This document shows positions 38,519 through 51,235 of a DNA stretch of 64,000 bases, piece by piece. The translations under genes and the position numbers were made by a program. This DNA is from Lysobacter sp. MMG2. Lineage in GTDB: Bacteria; Pseudomonadota; Gammaproteobacteria; Xanthomonadales; Xanthomonadaceae. The notes beneath the pieces are model-generated. The model saw nothing but the letters and a program-made list of their open reading frames with translations. It made no database searches and was not told the DNA's origin. The stretch covers positions 682,001 through 746,000 of the forward strand of contig NZ_JAERQY020000001.1 of the NCBI RefSeq assembly GCF_016735495.2. Direction: 5' to 3'. Each line of letters opens with the position of its first letter. Within the stretch, counting starts at the first letter, position 1.

Positions 38519-39088
38519 ATGTCCGAACGACGAGACGATGACGAAGACGACGCCGCGCTGTTCCGCTCGGCGATCGGGCCGGTGCGGCCGATGCGCGACA
38601 CCGCACCGCCGCCGTCTGCGCCCCGGCCACGTCCTCGCGCCCGCATGGCCGAGCGCGACGAGGCGCGTGCGCGCGAGGAGTTCCGCCATGCGCTGGAGGA
38701 CACCCTGCTGGAAGCCGGCGATGCCCTCAGCTACCGTCGCGACGAGGCGACGCCGCGCCTGCTGCAGAAGCTCAAGCGCGGCGAGATCGCAGTGCAGGAG
38801 GAACTGGACCTGCACGGCGCCGATTCGCGCGAGGCCGAGCAACTGGTGCGCGCCTTCCTGCACGACGCCCGCCAGCACGGCGTGGGGTGCGTGCGGATCG
38901 TGCACGGGAAGGGATTGCACGGCGCCGCCTCGATCGCATCCGGCGGCATGCCGGTACTCAAGAACCTGGTGGACCGCATGCTGCGGCATCGCGCCGACGT
39001 GCTCGCGTTCCACTCCGCGCCGCCGGCGCAGGGCGGCACCGGTGCGGTGTTGGTGCTGCTCGCGCCCCGCCGCCTGCGCTCGCCCTGA
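38519..39088 (+). CDS. Smr-domain protein (SmrA-like endonuclease)
   Basis: The 189-residue protein has a charged, proline-rich N-terminal part and a C-terminal Smr domain with its three landmarks: LDLHG (about 97-101), the VHGKGLHG loop and the GTGAVLVLL end. Smr domains are related to MutS2 C-termini and act as nicking or RNA-cleaving endonucleases; the short SmrA type has been tied to rescue of collided ribosomes. It is transcribed opposite to its flanking genes surE and the small lipoprotein. Confidence 0.88.
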   Translation: MSERRDDDEDDAALFRSAIGPVRPMRDTAPPPSAPRPRPRARMAERDEARAREEFRHALEDTLLEAGDALSYRRDEATPRLLQKLKRGEIAVQEELDLHGADSREAEQLVRAFLHDARQHGVGCVRIVHGKGLHGAASIASGGMPVLKNLVDRMLRHRADVLAFHSAPPAQGGTGAVLVLLAPRRLRSP

Positions 39089-39155
39089 ACCGCCTTGTCC
39101 GGATCAGGCGGCGGCTATCGCCGTCGGTGCGAGGCCGAAGGGCGCCGAGCAGGGT

Positions 39156-39398
39156 TTACTTCGGCTGTCCGGATTCCTGGGCAATCTGCGCAGCCGACTT
39201 GCGCGGCAAGTTCACCCAGACCACTTCGAGGCCGCGGCGACGGGCGACGCGCTCGACATAGGCCATGTACTCCTCGTCGGCGTCCATGATCGACGGCGAA
39301 CGGGGTTCGGGAACGTAGGTGCTCTTGGCTTCCATGCCCGCGCAGGCGGACAGGCCTACCGCGGACAGCAACACGGCCATGCGTAGCGATGCGTTCAT
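39156..39398 (-). CDS. Small lipoprotein, unknown function
   Basis: ATG 39398 with a GGAGATG ribosome binding site gives 80 residues. LLSAVGLSAC is a good lipobox (Cys17), so the mature protein has about 64 residues. It is polar and includes DADEEYMAYVERVARRRG and a WVNLP segment. It is predicted to be a membrane-anchored peptide in the envelope. It lies between truD and smrA and is convergent with smrA. No family recognised. Confidence 0.7.
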   Translation of the reverse strand: MNASLRMAVLLSAVGLSACAGMEAKSTYVPEPRSPSIMDADEEYMAYVERVARRRGLEVVWVNLPRKSAAQIAQESGQPK

Positions 39399-39554
39399 GA
39401 CGACATCTCCATGACGTGGTCGCCGCATCCCTCGGATGCAGCGGCAGCGCGCGCGAGCACGCTGCAATTCCGGCTTATACGCCCGCCCTCGAATGGGACC
39501 AGTGCCGCCAGGTGCTTTCCGACGAACGGTTGGAAAGCCGGCGTGAAGCGTGCT

Positions 39555-40613
39555 TCAGCCCGCGCGCCCGACGGCCTGGACGTCGCCGAGTTCGGCCAGC
39601 ACTACCGTGGCGTAAGCGCCCGGCGGGAGCGCGAATACCAACTCCAGAACGCTTTCCTCACGCCATGCCCACGTCAGGTCGGCGGGCTTCAGGCGCAACG
39701 CGCGCCGCTCCTGGCGCAGCCCTTCGGCTTCCAGGCCGGTTCGCAGCGCCAGCGCTTCCTCATCGGCGAGCGCCGCCTGCTCCAGTTGCGCCGCCGTTCC
39801 GGTCGTGCGCGATTCGCCGCGGCCCCACAGCGGGCCGGTCGGATGGATGTCGAACGCGGCCAAACGCTGCGCCAAGGCGTCGTCGAACGGCTCGGGGCCG
39901 AACACGCTGCGGCTGCCGTCGAGCATCCACACCTCGCCGTCCAGCGGCGTGTCCCAGCATGCTTCGCGCACGCGCTGCGCGAGCACGCGGTTGAACAATT
40001 CCGAACGCGCCGCCGACACCAGCAACGTGCGCTGCTCACGACGCACGCGACGACCGGCGAACATCGCCCGCGCGTTGGCGACGTTGTCGCCGTCGCGGCC
40101 GAAGCGCTGCTCGCCGAAGTAATTGGGAACGCCGCGCGCGGCGATCGCATGCAGGCGTTGCTCGATCGCGCCGCGTTCGCCCACCACGTCGCGCAGCGCC
40201 AGCACGAAGCGATTGCCCGCCAGCGCACCGCGCGGCAGCTTCTTCGCATGCCAGGCGTGCTCCACCACCGTCAGCCGCTCCTCGCCTTCGGCGAAGTCCA
40301 GCGTTGCCAGGTCCGGCGCGACTTTCTTGGGCAGGTGCACGGTGAAGCGCTGGCGCGTGACCGCATGGCGGTCCTTCAGGCCCGCATAGCCGATGCCGAC
40401 CTCGCCCACGCCGGCCCATTGCGCGATGCGCTTGGCGGCGAAAGCAGTGTTCATGCCGCGCTTTTCGATGGTGAGCAGCAAGTGCTCGCCGCTGCCGCTG
40501 GGCTCGAAGCCGGGCAGCTCCTCAACGAAGAAATCCTCCGGCGCCACGCGCATGCGCGCGGTCAGCACCGCATCGCCGTGCGCGCGCGCGAGTTCGTTGC
40601 CGCGATCGTTCAC
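39555..40613 (-). CDS. truD: tRNA pseudouridine(13) synthase TruD
   Basis: The GTG at 40613 overlaps the ispF stop (GTGA) and gives 352 residues, the normal length; the frame further upstream is antisense noise over isp[15 protein letters not shown] holds the catalytic Asp81. The [14 protein letters not shown] motif and the family C-terminus with GTVWG-like PLWGRGE are present. TruD makes pseudouridine 13 in tRNA-Glu. It is translationally coupled to ispF in the ftsB-ispD-ispF-truD series. Confidence 0.94.
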   Translation of the reverse strand: MNDRGNELARAHGDAVLTARMRVAPEDFFVEELPGFEPSGSGEHLLLTIEKRGMNTAFAAKRIAQWAGVGEVGIGYAGLKDRHAVTRQRFTVHLPKKVAPDLATLDFAEGEERLTVVEHAWHAKKLPRGALAGNRFVLALRDVVGERGAIEQRLHAIAARGVPNYFGEQRFGRDGDNVANARAMFAGRRVRREQRTLLVSAARSELFNRVLAQRVREACWDTPLDGEVWMLDGSRSVFGPEPFDDALAQRLAAFDIHPTGPLWGRGESRTTGTAAQLEQAALADEEALALRTGLEAEGLRQERRALRLKPADLTWAWREESVLELVFALPPGAYATVVLAELGDVQAVGRAG

Positions 40614-41089
40614 GGCTTCACCAGCAGGCACACGGCCATCGCCGCGATGCCCTCGCCGCGCCCGGTGAATCCCAGCTTTTCGCTGGTGGTCGCCTTGATG
40701 CTGATGGCCTCGATGTCCACGCCCAGGTCCTGCGCGAGCAGCTCGCGCATCGCCGCCGCATGCGGGCCGACCTTCGGCCGCTCGCACACCACGGTCACAT
40801 CGCAATTGCCGAGGCGCCAGCCACGCTCGCGCGCGAGCGCGTCGCAGTGGCGCAGGAAGGCGCGGCTGTCGGCGCCCTTCCATTGCGGGTCACTGGGCGG
40901 GAAATGCTTGCCGATGTCGCCCAGCGCCAGCGCACCGAGGATCGCATCGCACAGTGCGTGGATGACCACGTCGCCGTCGGAATGCGCGACGACGCCGCGA
41001 TCGTGCGGCACGCGCACCCCGCCGAGCACGACGTGGTCGCCTTCACCGAAGGCGTGGACGTCGTAGCCCTGGCCGATGCGGATGTTCAT
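40610..41089 (-). CDS. ispF: 2-C-methyl-D-erythritol 2,4-cyclodiphosphate synthase
   Basis: The 159-residue protein has the zinc-binding YDVH (9-12), the [14 protein letters not shown] segment with His42, and the C-terminal [16 protein letters not shown] signature. It performs the fifth step of the MEP isoprenoid pathway. Its start overlaps the stop of the unknown secreted-protein gene upstream, and its stop overlaps truD, so the whole group is coupled. Confidence 0.96.
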   Translation of the reverse strand: MNIRIGQGYDVHAFGEGDHVVLGGVRVPHDRGVVAHSDGDVVIHALCDAILGALALGDIGKHFPPSDPQWKGADSRAFLRHCDALARERGWRLGNCDVTVVCERPKVGPHAAAMRELLAQDLGVDIEAISIKATTSEKLGFTGRGEGIAAMAVCLLVKP

Positions 41090-41532
41090 TTCGACAACAG
41101 CGCCTTGAGCATGCGCTCGTGGTTGATCATGCCACCCAGTCGCGACATGCCCACCTGCACGTCCGGATTCTCCACCACTCCGCCCATCGCCAGCTCGCCC
41201 AGCGTCTTGAAGGCGTTGCCGAAGCCTTCGGAACCTTCGCTCACGATGGTCTGGCGCGCCAGCGCGGTGCAGTCCACGGCGATCAGGCGCTCGAAGATGG
41301 CGGCTGCATCCTTCTCCAGCTTGGCGCGATCGTCGGCGTCGATCCGCGTCATCGCCTGCAGATCAGGATGCACGGAGATCGCCGCGTAGATCCATTGGAC
41401 CAGCACGCGCCGGTCGTCCTGCGTGGCCGAGGTCTTCAGGCAGGCCGACAAGGCCTCGCCGGACTGCCCGGCCTGCGCGGTCGCGCCGCACGTTCCCACC
41501 AGCAATAACAGCGTCGCAATGATTCGCTTCAT
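41086..41532 (-). CDS. Secreted protein of unknown function between ispD and ispF
   Basis: ATG 41532 overlaps the ispD stop, and its own stop overlaps the ispF ATG (both ATGA). The 148-residue product has a clear signal peptide ([18 protein letters not shown]). The mature part is mostly helical with two cysteines ([14 protein letters not shown]) that could form a disulfide, and a Gly/Met-rich C-terminal half. No family recognised. Its fusion into the ispDF transcript is unusual because the usual arrangement has ispD and ispF adjacent or fused. Confidence 0.75.
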   Translation of the reverse strand: MKRIIATLLLLVGTCGATAQAGQSGEALSACLKTSATQDDRRVLVQWIYAAISVHPDLQAMTRIDADDRAKLEKDAAAIFERLIAVDCTALARQTIVSEGSEGFGNAFKTLGELAMGGVVENPDVQVGMSRLGGMINHERMLKALLSK

Positions 41533-42242
41533 ACGGACTCCCCCTGTTCCGTCGTGTGGTGTTTCCGGATTTCGAACAGCAATTCCATCAGGCGCAGATC
41601 GGTAGGCGTGGTGACCTTGAGGTTGTCCTCGCGGCCTTCGACCAGAAGCGGGCGCACGCCGGCACGCTCCATCGCCATCGCTTCGTCGGTGACGACGACA
41701 CCGTCGGCTCGCGCACGTTCCAGCGCGGCCGTGAGCGCGCCACGGCGGAACGCCTGCGGCGTGAATGCACGCCACAACCGCTCGCGCGGTTCGGTGGACT
41801 GGATGCGGCCGCTCTCGTCGGCACGCTTGAGCGTGTCGCGCACCGGCGCGCCGAGGATCGCGCCATCGCCCTGTTCGGCGATGGCGATCAGTCTGTCCAG
41901 ATCGACCGCGTGCAGGTTGGGGCGCGCGGCGTCGTGCACGAGGATCAGCGTGTCGTCGCCGACGCCCGCCGGCAATGCCTGCAGCGCGGCCAACACCGAA
42001 TCGGCGCGTTCTCCGCCGCCCACACAGCGCAGCACCGGCTTGCCTTGCAACGAAGTCCAGCCCGGCCAGTGCGCGTCATGCGCCGACAAGGCGGCCATCG
42101 CGCCGGCCACGCGCGGGTGCGCGAGCAACGCGTGCAGTGCGTGTGCGATCAACGGCTGGCCGGCGACTTCGAGATACTGCTTGGGAATCTCACCGCCGAA
42201 ACGCGTGCCGCGGCCGGCGGCGGGGAGCACCGCCCAGATCAC
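41529..42242 (-). CDS. ispD: 2-C-methyl-D-erythritol 4-phosphate cytidylyltransferase
   Basis: The 237-residue protein has the CTP-binding loop [11 protein letters not shown] (about 7-17) with KQYLEVAG, the VHDAARP segment and the later [11 protein letters not shown] and [10 protein letters not shown]. It makes CDP-methylerythritol in the MEP pathway. The start overlaps the ftsB stop (ATGA), as is common for ftsB-ispD. The product acts two steps before IspF, which is encoded one gene downstream. Confidence 0.95.
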   Translation of the reverse strand: MIWAVLPAAGRGTRFGGEIPKQYLEVAGQPLIAHALHALLAHPRVAGAMAALSAHDAHWPGWTSLQGKPVLRCVGGGERADSVLAALQALPAGVGDDTLILVHDAARPNLHAVDLDRLIAIAEQGDGAILGAPVRDTLKRADESGRIQSTEPRERLWRAFTPQAFRRGALTAALERARADGVVVTDEAMAMERAGVRPLLVEGREDNLKVTTPTDLRLMELLFEIRKHHTTEQGESV

Positions 42243-42583
42243 GGTGCCGGCGCCTGCGCGTCGTCGCCGGAAGGCGGTGCGTCGGCGGGCTCAGTCGAGC
42301 CCTCGGGCTCGACCACGCGATAGAACGTCTCGCCGGGCTTGATCATGCCCAGCTCGTTGCGGGCGCGCTCCTCGACGGCGGCTTCACCGGACTTGAGGTC
42401 CTCCACTTCCGCCGCGAGCGCGTCGTTGCGCTGCTGCAATCCCGCGTTCTCGCGCGTCTGCTGCTGCACCTGCGTCTCCAGGCGGGCGACCGAGCGGCTG
42501 CCGCCCTCGCCCACCCAGAGCCGGTACTGGAGGAACGCCAGCAACCCGGCTAGCACCACCAGCAGCAGTCGCAACCAGCGCAT
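42239..42583 (-). CDS. ftsB: Cell division protein FtsB
   Basis: The 114-residue protein has one N-terminal membrane helix ([20 protein letters not shown]) and a coiled coil with heptad spacing ([22 protein letters not shown] lies in it). The conserved [14 protein letters not shown] segment follows, then a short acidic, proline-rich tail. FtsB forms the FtsQLB complex that triggers septal peptidoglycan synthesis. It is found 17 bp after eno and overlaps ispD, the standard eno-ftsB-ispD order. Confidence 0.92.
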   Translation of the reverse strand: MRWLRLLLVVLAGLLAFLQYRLWVGEGGSRSVARLETQVQQQTRENAGLQQRNDALAAEVEDLKSGEAAVEERARNELGMIKPGETFYRVVEPEGSTEPADAPPSGDDAQAPAP

Positions 42584-42600
42584 GCGCGCGAGCCCGGGCC

Positions 42601-44827
<2,227 letters not shown>

Positions 44828-44924
44828 GCGTTGCTCCCGTTGATCGTCATCCCGGTGGAGACGCGGACCCGACCGGCGGATCCAGACTCCAGAGAATGAT
44901 CGTCGCTGCAAAGATCAAAATGGA

Positions 44925-44969
44925 TCCCGGCTTTCGCCGGGACGACGGGCGGGAGCGCGGCTCCCGCCC
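44925..44969. repeat. Two adjacent hairpins in the pyrG-kdsA gap (REP-like)
   Basis: TCCCGGC-TTTC-GCCGGGA (44925-44942) is followed directly by a perfect 10-bp stem GGGCGGGAGC with a GCG loop (44947-44969). The first hairpin, with flanking GGATCCCGG text, resembles common intergenic repeats of proteobacteria. Neither has a T-run on the minus strand. Confidence 0.6.
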
Positions 44970-44978
44970 GATGCTGCG

Positions 44979-46874
<1,896 letters not shown>

Positions 46875-47114
46875 TCAGCGCTCGTCCTCTTCCTCCGGCT
46901 CACGGGTCGGATCGGCCTTGGCCTTGTCCTTCTTGCCGGCCTTGGATTGATCGGCCTTGGGCGCGTCGGCCTTCTGCTCGGCCTTGCCGCGCGAGTCCTG
47001 TGCCTGCGCGCGCTTGGCGGCGTCGGCCTGCGGATCGGACTGCTGCTGGGCGAGCGCCGGCACGGCCAGGGCCATGGCGATCAGGGCGGGAAGCACGAGT
47101 TTGCGGATCTTCAT
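46875..47114 (-). CDS. Small secreted Lys/Ala/Asp-rich protein, unknown function
   Basis: ATG 47114, with GGAGG ten bases upstream, gives 79 residues: a textbook signal peptide (LVLPALIAMALAVPALAQ) and a mature part of about 55 residues. The mature part is rich in Lys, Ala, Asp and Gln (KADAPKADQSKAGKKDKAK in the middle) with an acidic end. It is predicted to be disordered and periplasmic or secreted. The terminator directly after it shows that it is a separate transcription unit, divergent from parE. Confidence 0.7.
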   Translation of the reverse strand: MKIRKLVLPALIAMALAVPALAQQQSDPQADAAKRAQAQDSRGKAEQKADAPKADQSKAGKKDKAKADPTREPEEEDER

Positions 47115-47365
47115 CGGGGAACGACCTCCAGGAACGGGAGAACGGCGGGGACCGGCGGGGCCGGGAGCGCCAGGCGGCACCCTACCCCATGGCGCCCAGC
47201 CTGCACTGAACGGGGCGCTCACCGCCCTCAATGGGGGCGCGGGGCTCCAGCGCAAGGCGGTGATCGCGACGGCGAGCCCGGTCCTGCGAGGCCGGTTGCG
47301 TCCGCGGTTGTATTTCCGGCGCCGGCCGCCGACCATCCCCGCTCCCGCCTCGTCGTCGCAGAAAA

Positions 47366-49273
47366 ATGAGTTCCCGTTACAACGCCGCAGACATCGAAGT
47401 CCTTTCCGGCCTTGACCCCGTCAAGCGCCGCCCCGGCATGTACACCGACACCTCGCGCCCGAACCATCTGGCGCAGGAGGTCATCGACAACGCGGTCGAC
47501 GAGGCCCTGGCCGGCCACGCCCGCACCATCGAAGTGACGCTGCACAACGACGGCAGTTGCTCCGTATCCGACGACGGCCGCGGCATGCCGGTGGACATCC
47601 ACCCGGAGGAGAAGATCCCCGGCGTCGAACTGATCCTCACGCGCCTGCACGCGGGCGGCAAGTTCAGCAACAAGAACTACACCTTCTCCGGCGGCCTGCA
47701 CGGCGTCGGGGTCAGCGTGGTGAACGCGCTGTCCAGGCACGTCGAGGTGAAGATCAAGCGCGACGGCAACGAATACCGCATGACTTTCAAGGACGGCGAC
47801 CGCGCCACGCCGCTGGAGGTCGTCGGCACCGTCGGCAAGAAGAACACCGGCACGCGCGTGCATTTCTGGCCGGACGCGAAGTATTTCGACACGCCCAAGT
47901 TCAACCTGCGCGCCCTGCGTCACCTGCTGCGCGCCAAGGCCGTGCTGTGCCCGGGCCTCACCGTCAAGCTGTTCGATGAAGCCAGCGAAGAGCGCAACGA
48001 GTGGTATTACGAGGACGGCCTGCGCGATTACCTGCGCGGCGAATTGGCCGAACGCGAGCTGCTGCCGCCGGAGCTGTTCGTCGGCAAGTTGACCAAGGAC
48101 ACCGAGACCGCCGACTGGGCCGTGGCCTGGGTCGTCGAAGGCGAGCTGGTGCAGGAAAGCTACGTCAACCTGATTCCGACCGCGCAGCACGGCACGCACG
48201 TCAACGGCCTGCGCACCGGCTTCACCGATGCGCTGCGCGAGTTCTGCGACTTCCGCAACCTGCTGCCGCGCGGCGTGAAGCTGGCACCGGAAGACGTGTG
48301 GGACCGCGTCGCCTTCGTGCTCAGCATCAAGATGACCGACCCGCAGTTCAGCGGGCAGACCAAGGAACGCCTGTCCTCGCGCCAGGCCGCGGGCTTCGTC
48401 GAAGGCGCGGCGCACGATGCGTTCTCGCTGTGGCTGAACCAGCACGTCGAGATGGGCGAGAAGATCGCGCAGCTCGCCATCGAACGCGCCGCCGCGCGTT
48501 TGAAGACCGAGAAGCAGGTCGTCCGCAAGAAGGTCACGCAGGGCCCGGCCCTGCCGGGCAAGCTGGCCGACTGCGCCAGCCAGGACCTGTCGCGCACCGA
48601 ACTGTTTCTGGTGGAAGGTGACTCGGCCGGCGGCAGCGCGCGCCAGGCGCGCGACAAGGATTTCCAGGCGATCCTCCCGCTGCGCGGCAAGATCCTCAAC
48701 ACCTGGGAAGTCGCCTCCGGCAGCGTGCTCGCTTCGCAGGAAGTGCATGACCTGGCCGTCGCCATCGGCTGCGATCCGGGCAAGGACGATCTGTCGGGCC
48801 TGCGCTACGGCAAGGTGATCATCCTGGCCGACGCCGACTCCGACGGCCTGCACATCGCCACGCTGCTGAGCGCGCTGTTCCTCAAGCATTTCCCGTCGCT
48901 GGTCGCGGCCGGGCACGTGTTCGTCGCGATGCCGCCGCTGTTCCGCGTGGACATCGGCAAGCACGTGTTCTACGCGCTGGACGAAGAAGAGAAGCGCATC
49001 CTGCTGGAGAAGATCGAGCGCGAGAAGGGCGACCGCAAGAAGGGTTACAGCGGCCAGATCAACACCACCCGCTTCAAGGGTCTGGGCGAGATGAACCCCT
49101 CGCAGTTGCGCGAATCGACCATCCATCCGGACACGCGCCGCCTCGTGCAGCTCACCGTGGACGACGACACGCAGACGCATTCGCTGATGGACATGTTGCT
49201 GGCGAAGAAGCGCGCCGGCGACCGCAAGCAGTGGCTGGAGACCAAGGGCGACCTGGCGACGCTGGAAGTGTGA
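47366..49273 (+). CDS. parE: DNA topoisomerase IV subunit B
   Basis: The 635-residue protein has the GHKL ATPase features (VIDNAVDEALAGHA, DDGRGMPVD, GGLHGVGVSVVNALS) and the TOPRIM region (LVEGDSAGGSA and, later, ILADADSDGLHI). It has the ParE rather than GyrB length, lacking the GyrB insert. It decatenates sister chromosomes together with ParC, which is not in this window. No strong ribosome binding site precedes the ATG. It stands alone, between the divergent small secreted-protein gene and the lipoprotein pair. Confidence 0.95.
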   Translation: MSSRYNAADIEVLSGLDPVKRRPGMYTDTSRPNHLAQEVIDNAVDEALAGHARTIEVTLHNDGSCSVSDDGRGMPVDIHPEEKIPGVELILTRLHAGGKFSNKNYTFSGGLHGVGVSVVNALSRHVEVKIKRDGNEYRMTFKDGDRATPLEVVGTVGKKNTGTRVHFWPDAKYFDTPKFNLRALRHLLRAKAVLCPGLTVKLFDEASEERNEWYYEDGLRDYLRGELAERELLPPELFVGKLTKDTETADWAVAWVVEGELVQESYVNLIPTAQHGTHVNGLRTGFTDALREFCDFRNLLPRGVKLAPEDVWDRVAFVLSIKMTDPQFSGQTKERLSSRQAAGFVEGAAHDAFSLWLNQHVEMGEKIAQLAIERAAARLKTEKQVVRKKVTQGPALPGKLADCASQDLSRTELFLVEGDSAGGSARQARDKDFQAILPLRGKILNTWEVASGSVLASQEVHDLAVAIGCDPGKDDLSGLRYGKVIILADADSDGLHIATLLSALFLKHFPSLVAAGHVFVAMPPLFRVDIGKHVFYALDEEEKRILLEKIEREKGDRKKGYSGQINTTRFKGLGEMNPSQLRESTIHPDTRRLVQLTVDDDTQTHSLMDMLLAKKRAGDRKQWLETKGDLATLEV

Positions 49274-49363
49274 TTCGATAGCGCCGGGGCGGGGAGCCCC
49301 ATCGCGATAACCGCCTGCGCATGAGGCCGGGCGGACAATCTCATGGAACACAAGGGGGAGCTT

Positions 49364-51013
49364 GTGCATAAGAGAAATGGACGAATCCTGGCGACGCTGG
49401 CCGTCGCCTTCTCGGTGGCCGCCTGTGGTGGCGGTGGTGGCGGGGGCGGCGGCAATCAGAGCGTCCCGCCGCCCGCACCGACGCCGACCCCTTCCACGGC
49501 GACGGTGACGATCACGCCCAAGGGGCCGATCGTGCACAACGACTACACCGGCGTCTCGTTCACCACGATGGCCGAGGGCACGGTGGCGGCCACCAACCTC
49601 GCCCCGGGCGAGAGCATCTACCTGCGTCTGCGCGACACGAACAACACCCTCGCCATGCCGGCGACGCAACCGGTGACGCCGAACCAACCGTTCAAGTTCG
49701 CGCTCGGGCCGAAGGGCGAGCTGATGCCCAGCGACTACTCCGGCCAGATCGAGTTCACCGCCTGCCGCGACGCCCAGTGCACCAGCATGTACGGCCCGCC
49801 GGTCAGCGTGGCCTACAGCCTCGACATCTGGACGCTGGGCGAATGGGAGACGATCCAGCGCGATGCCACGCATGCCGGCTTCGTGCCCACGACCATCGAC
49901 ACCACCCGCCTGAACCTGATCTGGGATTGGCGTCCGCCGCCCCCCACGGGCGCCGTGCTCGACACCTTCATCACGCGTCCGGCCACCGACGGCGACGGCG
50001 TGGCCGTGCTCGCCGGCTATAACCGTCCCAGCGGCCCGCAGGAGGCCGCGCTGTACTCGATCCATGAGCACAGCGGCAAGACGCGCTGGTCCTATGCGAT
50101 TCCGTCGGGGACGTATGCGCAGGCACCCGCCACCGGGGTCGGGCAGGTCTTCCTGCAGACGCTCAACAGCCCCACCCTGCTGACGTCCTTCGACCCGCAC
50201 ACCGGCGCCGTGAAGTACTCCATCGGATCGGGCGCAGGCACGGGCACGCAGACGCTGGCGCCTACCAGCTACGCCAACCTCAGCTTTTACAACGCCGGCC
50301 CGAACGGATCGGAACTCCACTCGATCGATAACGTCAGCGGCACACTGCGCTGGTCGCGCCCGCGCACCACCAACCTGCAGGCGGGCACGCCGACGGTGCG
50401 CACGGGCGAGGTGATCTACCAGAGCGGAAACAAGATCGAAATCGTGGACATCCTGACCGGCGCGCCGCGCGGCACGATCAACGATCCCAGTTCCGACGGC
50501 GCCAGCAGCGCGTTTGCGCGTTCCATCGTCGCCCTGGGTTCGCGCGGCAATGCGATCGCCGTTTCGTACAACAGCGCGACCGGTGCGCATCCGCTGTCGA
50601 GCTTCAACCTCGACGGCCGGCGCTGGGAGTGGTCGACCTCCGCCTCGTACCGCAGCTTCGCGGTGTCCGACGGCATGGTCTACGCGTACCGCGAAGGTGC
50701 GCCGGTGCCTACGCTCGATGCGATCGACGAAGCCACCGGCACGGTGAGCTGGTCGTGGAGCCCGCAGGCCATCGACGCCCAGGTGCGTACGACGGGCAAC
50801 ATCATGCTGACGCGGAACCTGGTGTTCATCAGCACCGAGGGCAATGGCGGCGACAGCTACGTCTGGGCGATCGATCGCGCCACCCGCCTGCCGGCCTGGC
50901 GCTATCCGGGCGGTGGCTACGTGATCATGTCCGGCGGCCGCACGATCTTCGTGCTGACGGGTCCGGGCAATGGCCGTCCGCCCGAACTGCTGCGTGCATT
51001 CCGGGTGCAATGA
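49364..51013 (+). CDS. Gly-tethered lipoprotein with PQQ-type beta-propeller, copy 1
   Basis: I chose GTG 49364 over ATG 49343 because the downstream paralogue has the same leader (ACAAGGGGGA) followed by GTG. The product has 549 residues: lipobox FSVAAC (Cys21), nine glycines, a Pro/Thr linker, a roughly 120-residue beta domain ending ACRDAQCTS with two cysteines, then GEWETIQRDATHAGFVP and PQQ-like propeller blades (GKTRWSYAIP, SGTLRWSRPR, TGTVSWSW). A glycine run after the lipid-bearing Cys is typical of surface-exposed lipoproteins. Function unknown; a scaffold or binding role is more likely than catalysis. Confidence 0.8.
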   Translation: MHKRNGRILATLAVAFSVAACGGGGGGGGGNQSVPPPAPTPTPSTATVTITPKGPIVHNDYTGVSFTTMAEGTVAATNLAPGESIYLRLRDTNNTLAMPATQPVTPNQPFKFALGPKGELMPSDYSGQIEFTACRDAQCTSMYGPPVSVAYSLDIWTLGEWETIQRDATHAGFVPTTIDTTRLNLIWDWRPPPPTGAVLDTFITRPATDGDGVAVLAGYNRPSGPQEAALYSIHEHSGKTRWSYAIPSGTYAQAPATGVGQVFLQTLNSPTLLTSFDPHTGAVKYSIGSGAGTGTQTLAPTSYANLSFYNAGPNGSELHSIDNVSGTLRWSRPRTTNLQAGTPTVRTGEVIYQSGNKIEIVDILTGAPRGTINDPSSDGASSAFARSIVALGSRGNAIAVSYNSATGAHPLSSFNLDGRRWEWSTSASYRSFAVSDGMVYAYREGAPVPTLDAIDEATGTVSWSWSPQAIDAQVRTTGNIMLTRNLVFISTEGNGGDSYVWAIDRATRLPAWRYPGGGYVIMSGGRTIFVLTGPGNGRPPELLRAFRVQ

Positions 51014-51235
51014 ACGCCCTACCCGCCCCGGGCGCCGCGCGCATGATCCGTGCCGCCCGTGGTGCATCGTGCGGTCTGCGCGAATCGGTAAAGGCCGCAT
51101 CGCCTGCGGCCGCAATGCAGGCTGCATCGATGAAGTTGGACGAGCGGTAACGCGGTATCGGGGCCGGGGGCCCCTCGTCGAACCGTCCGAGCATGAAGCC
51201 GGCTGTGCATCACTTATGGACACAAGGGGGAACGG

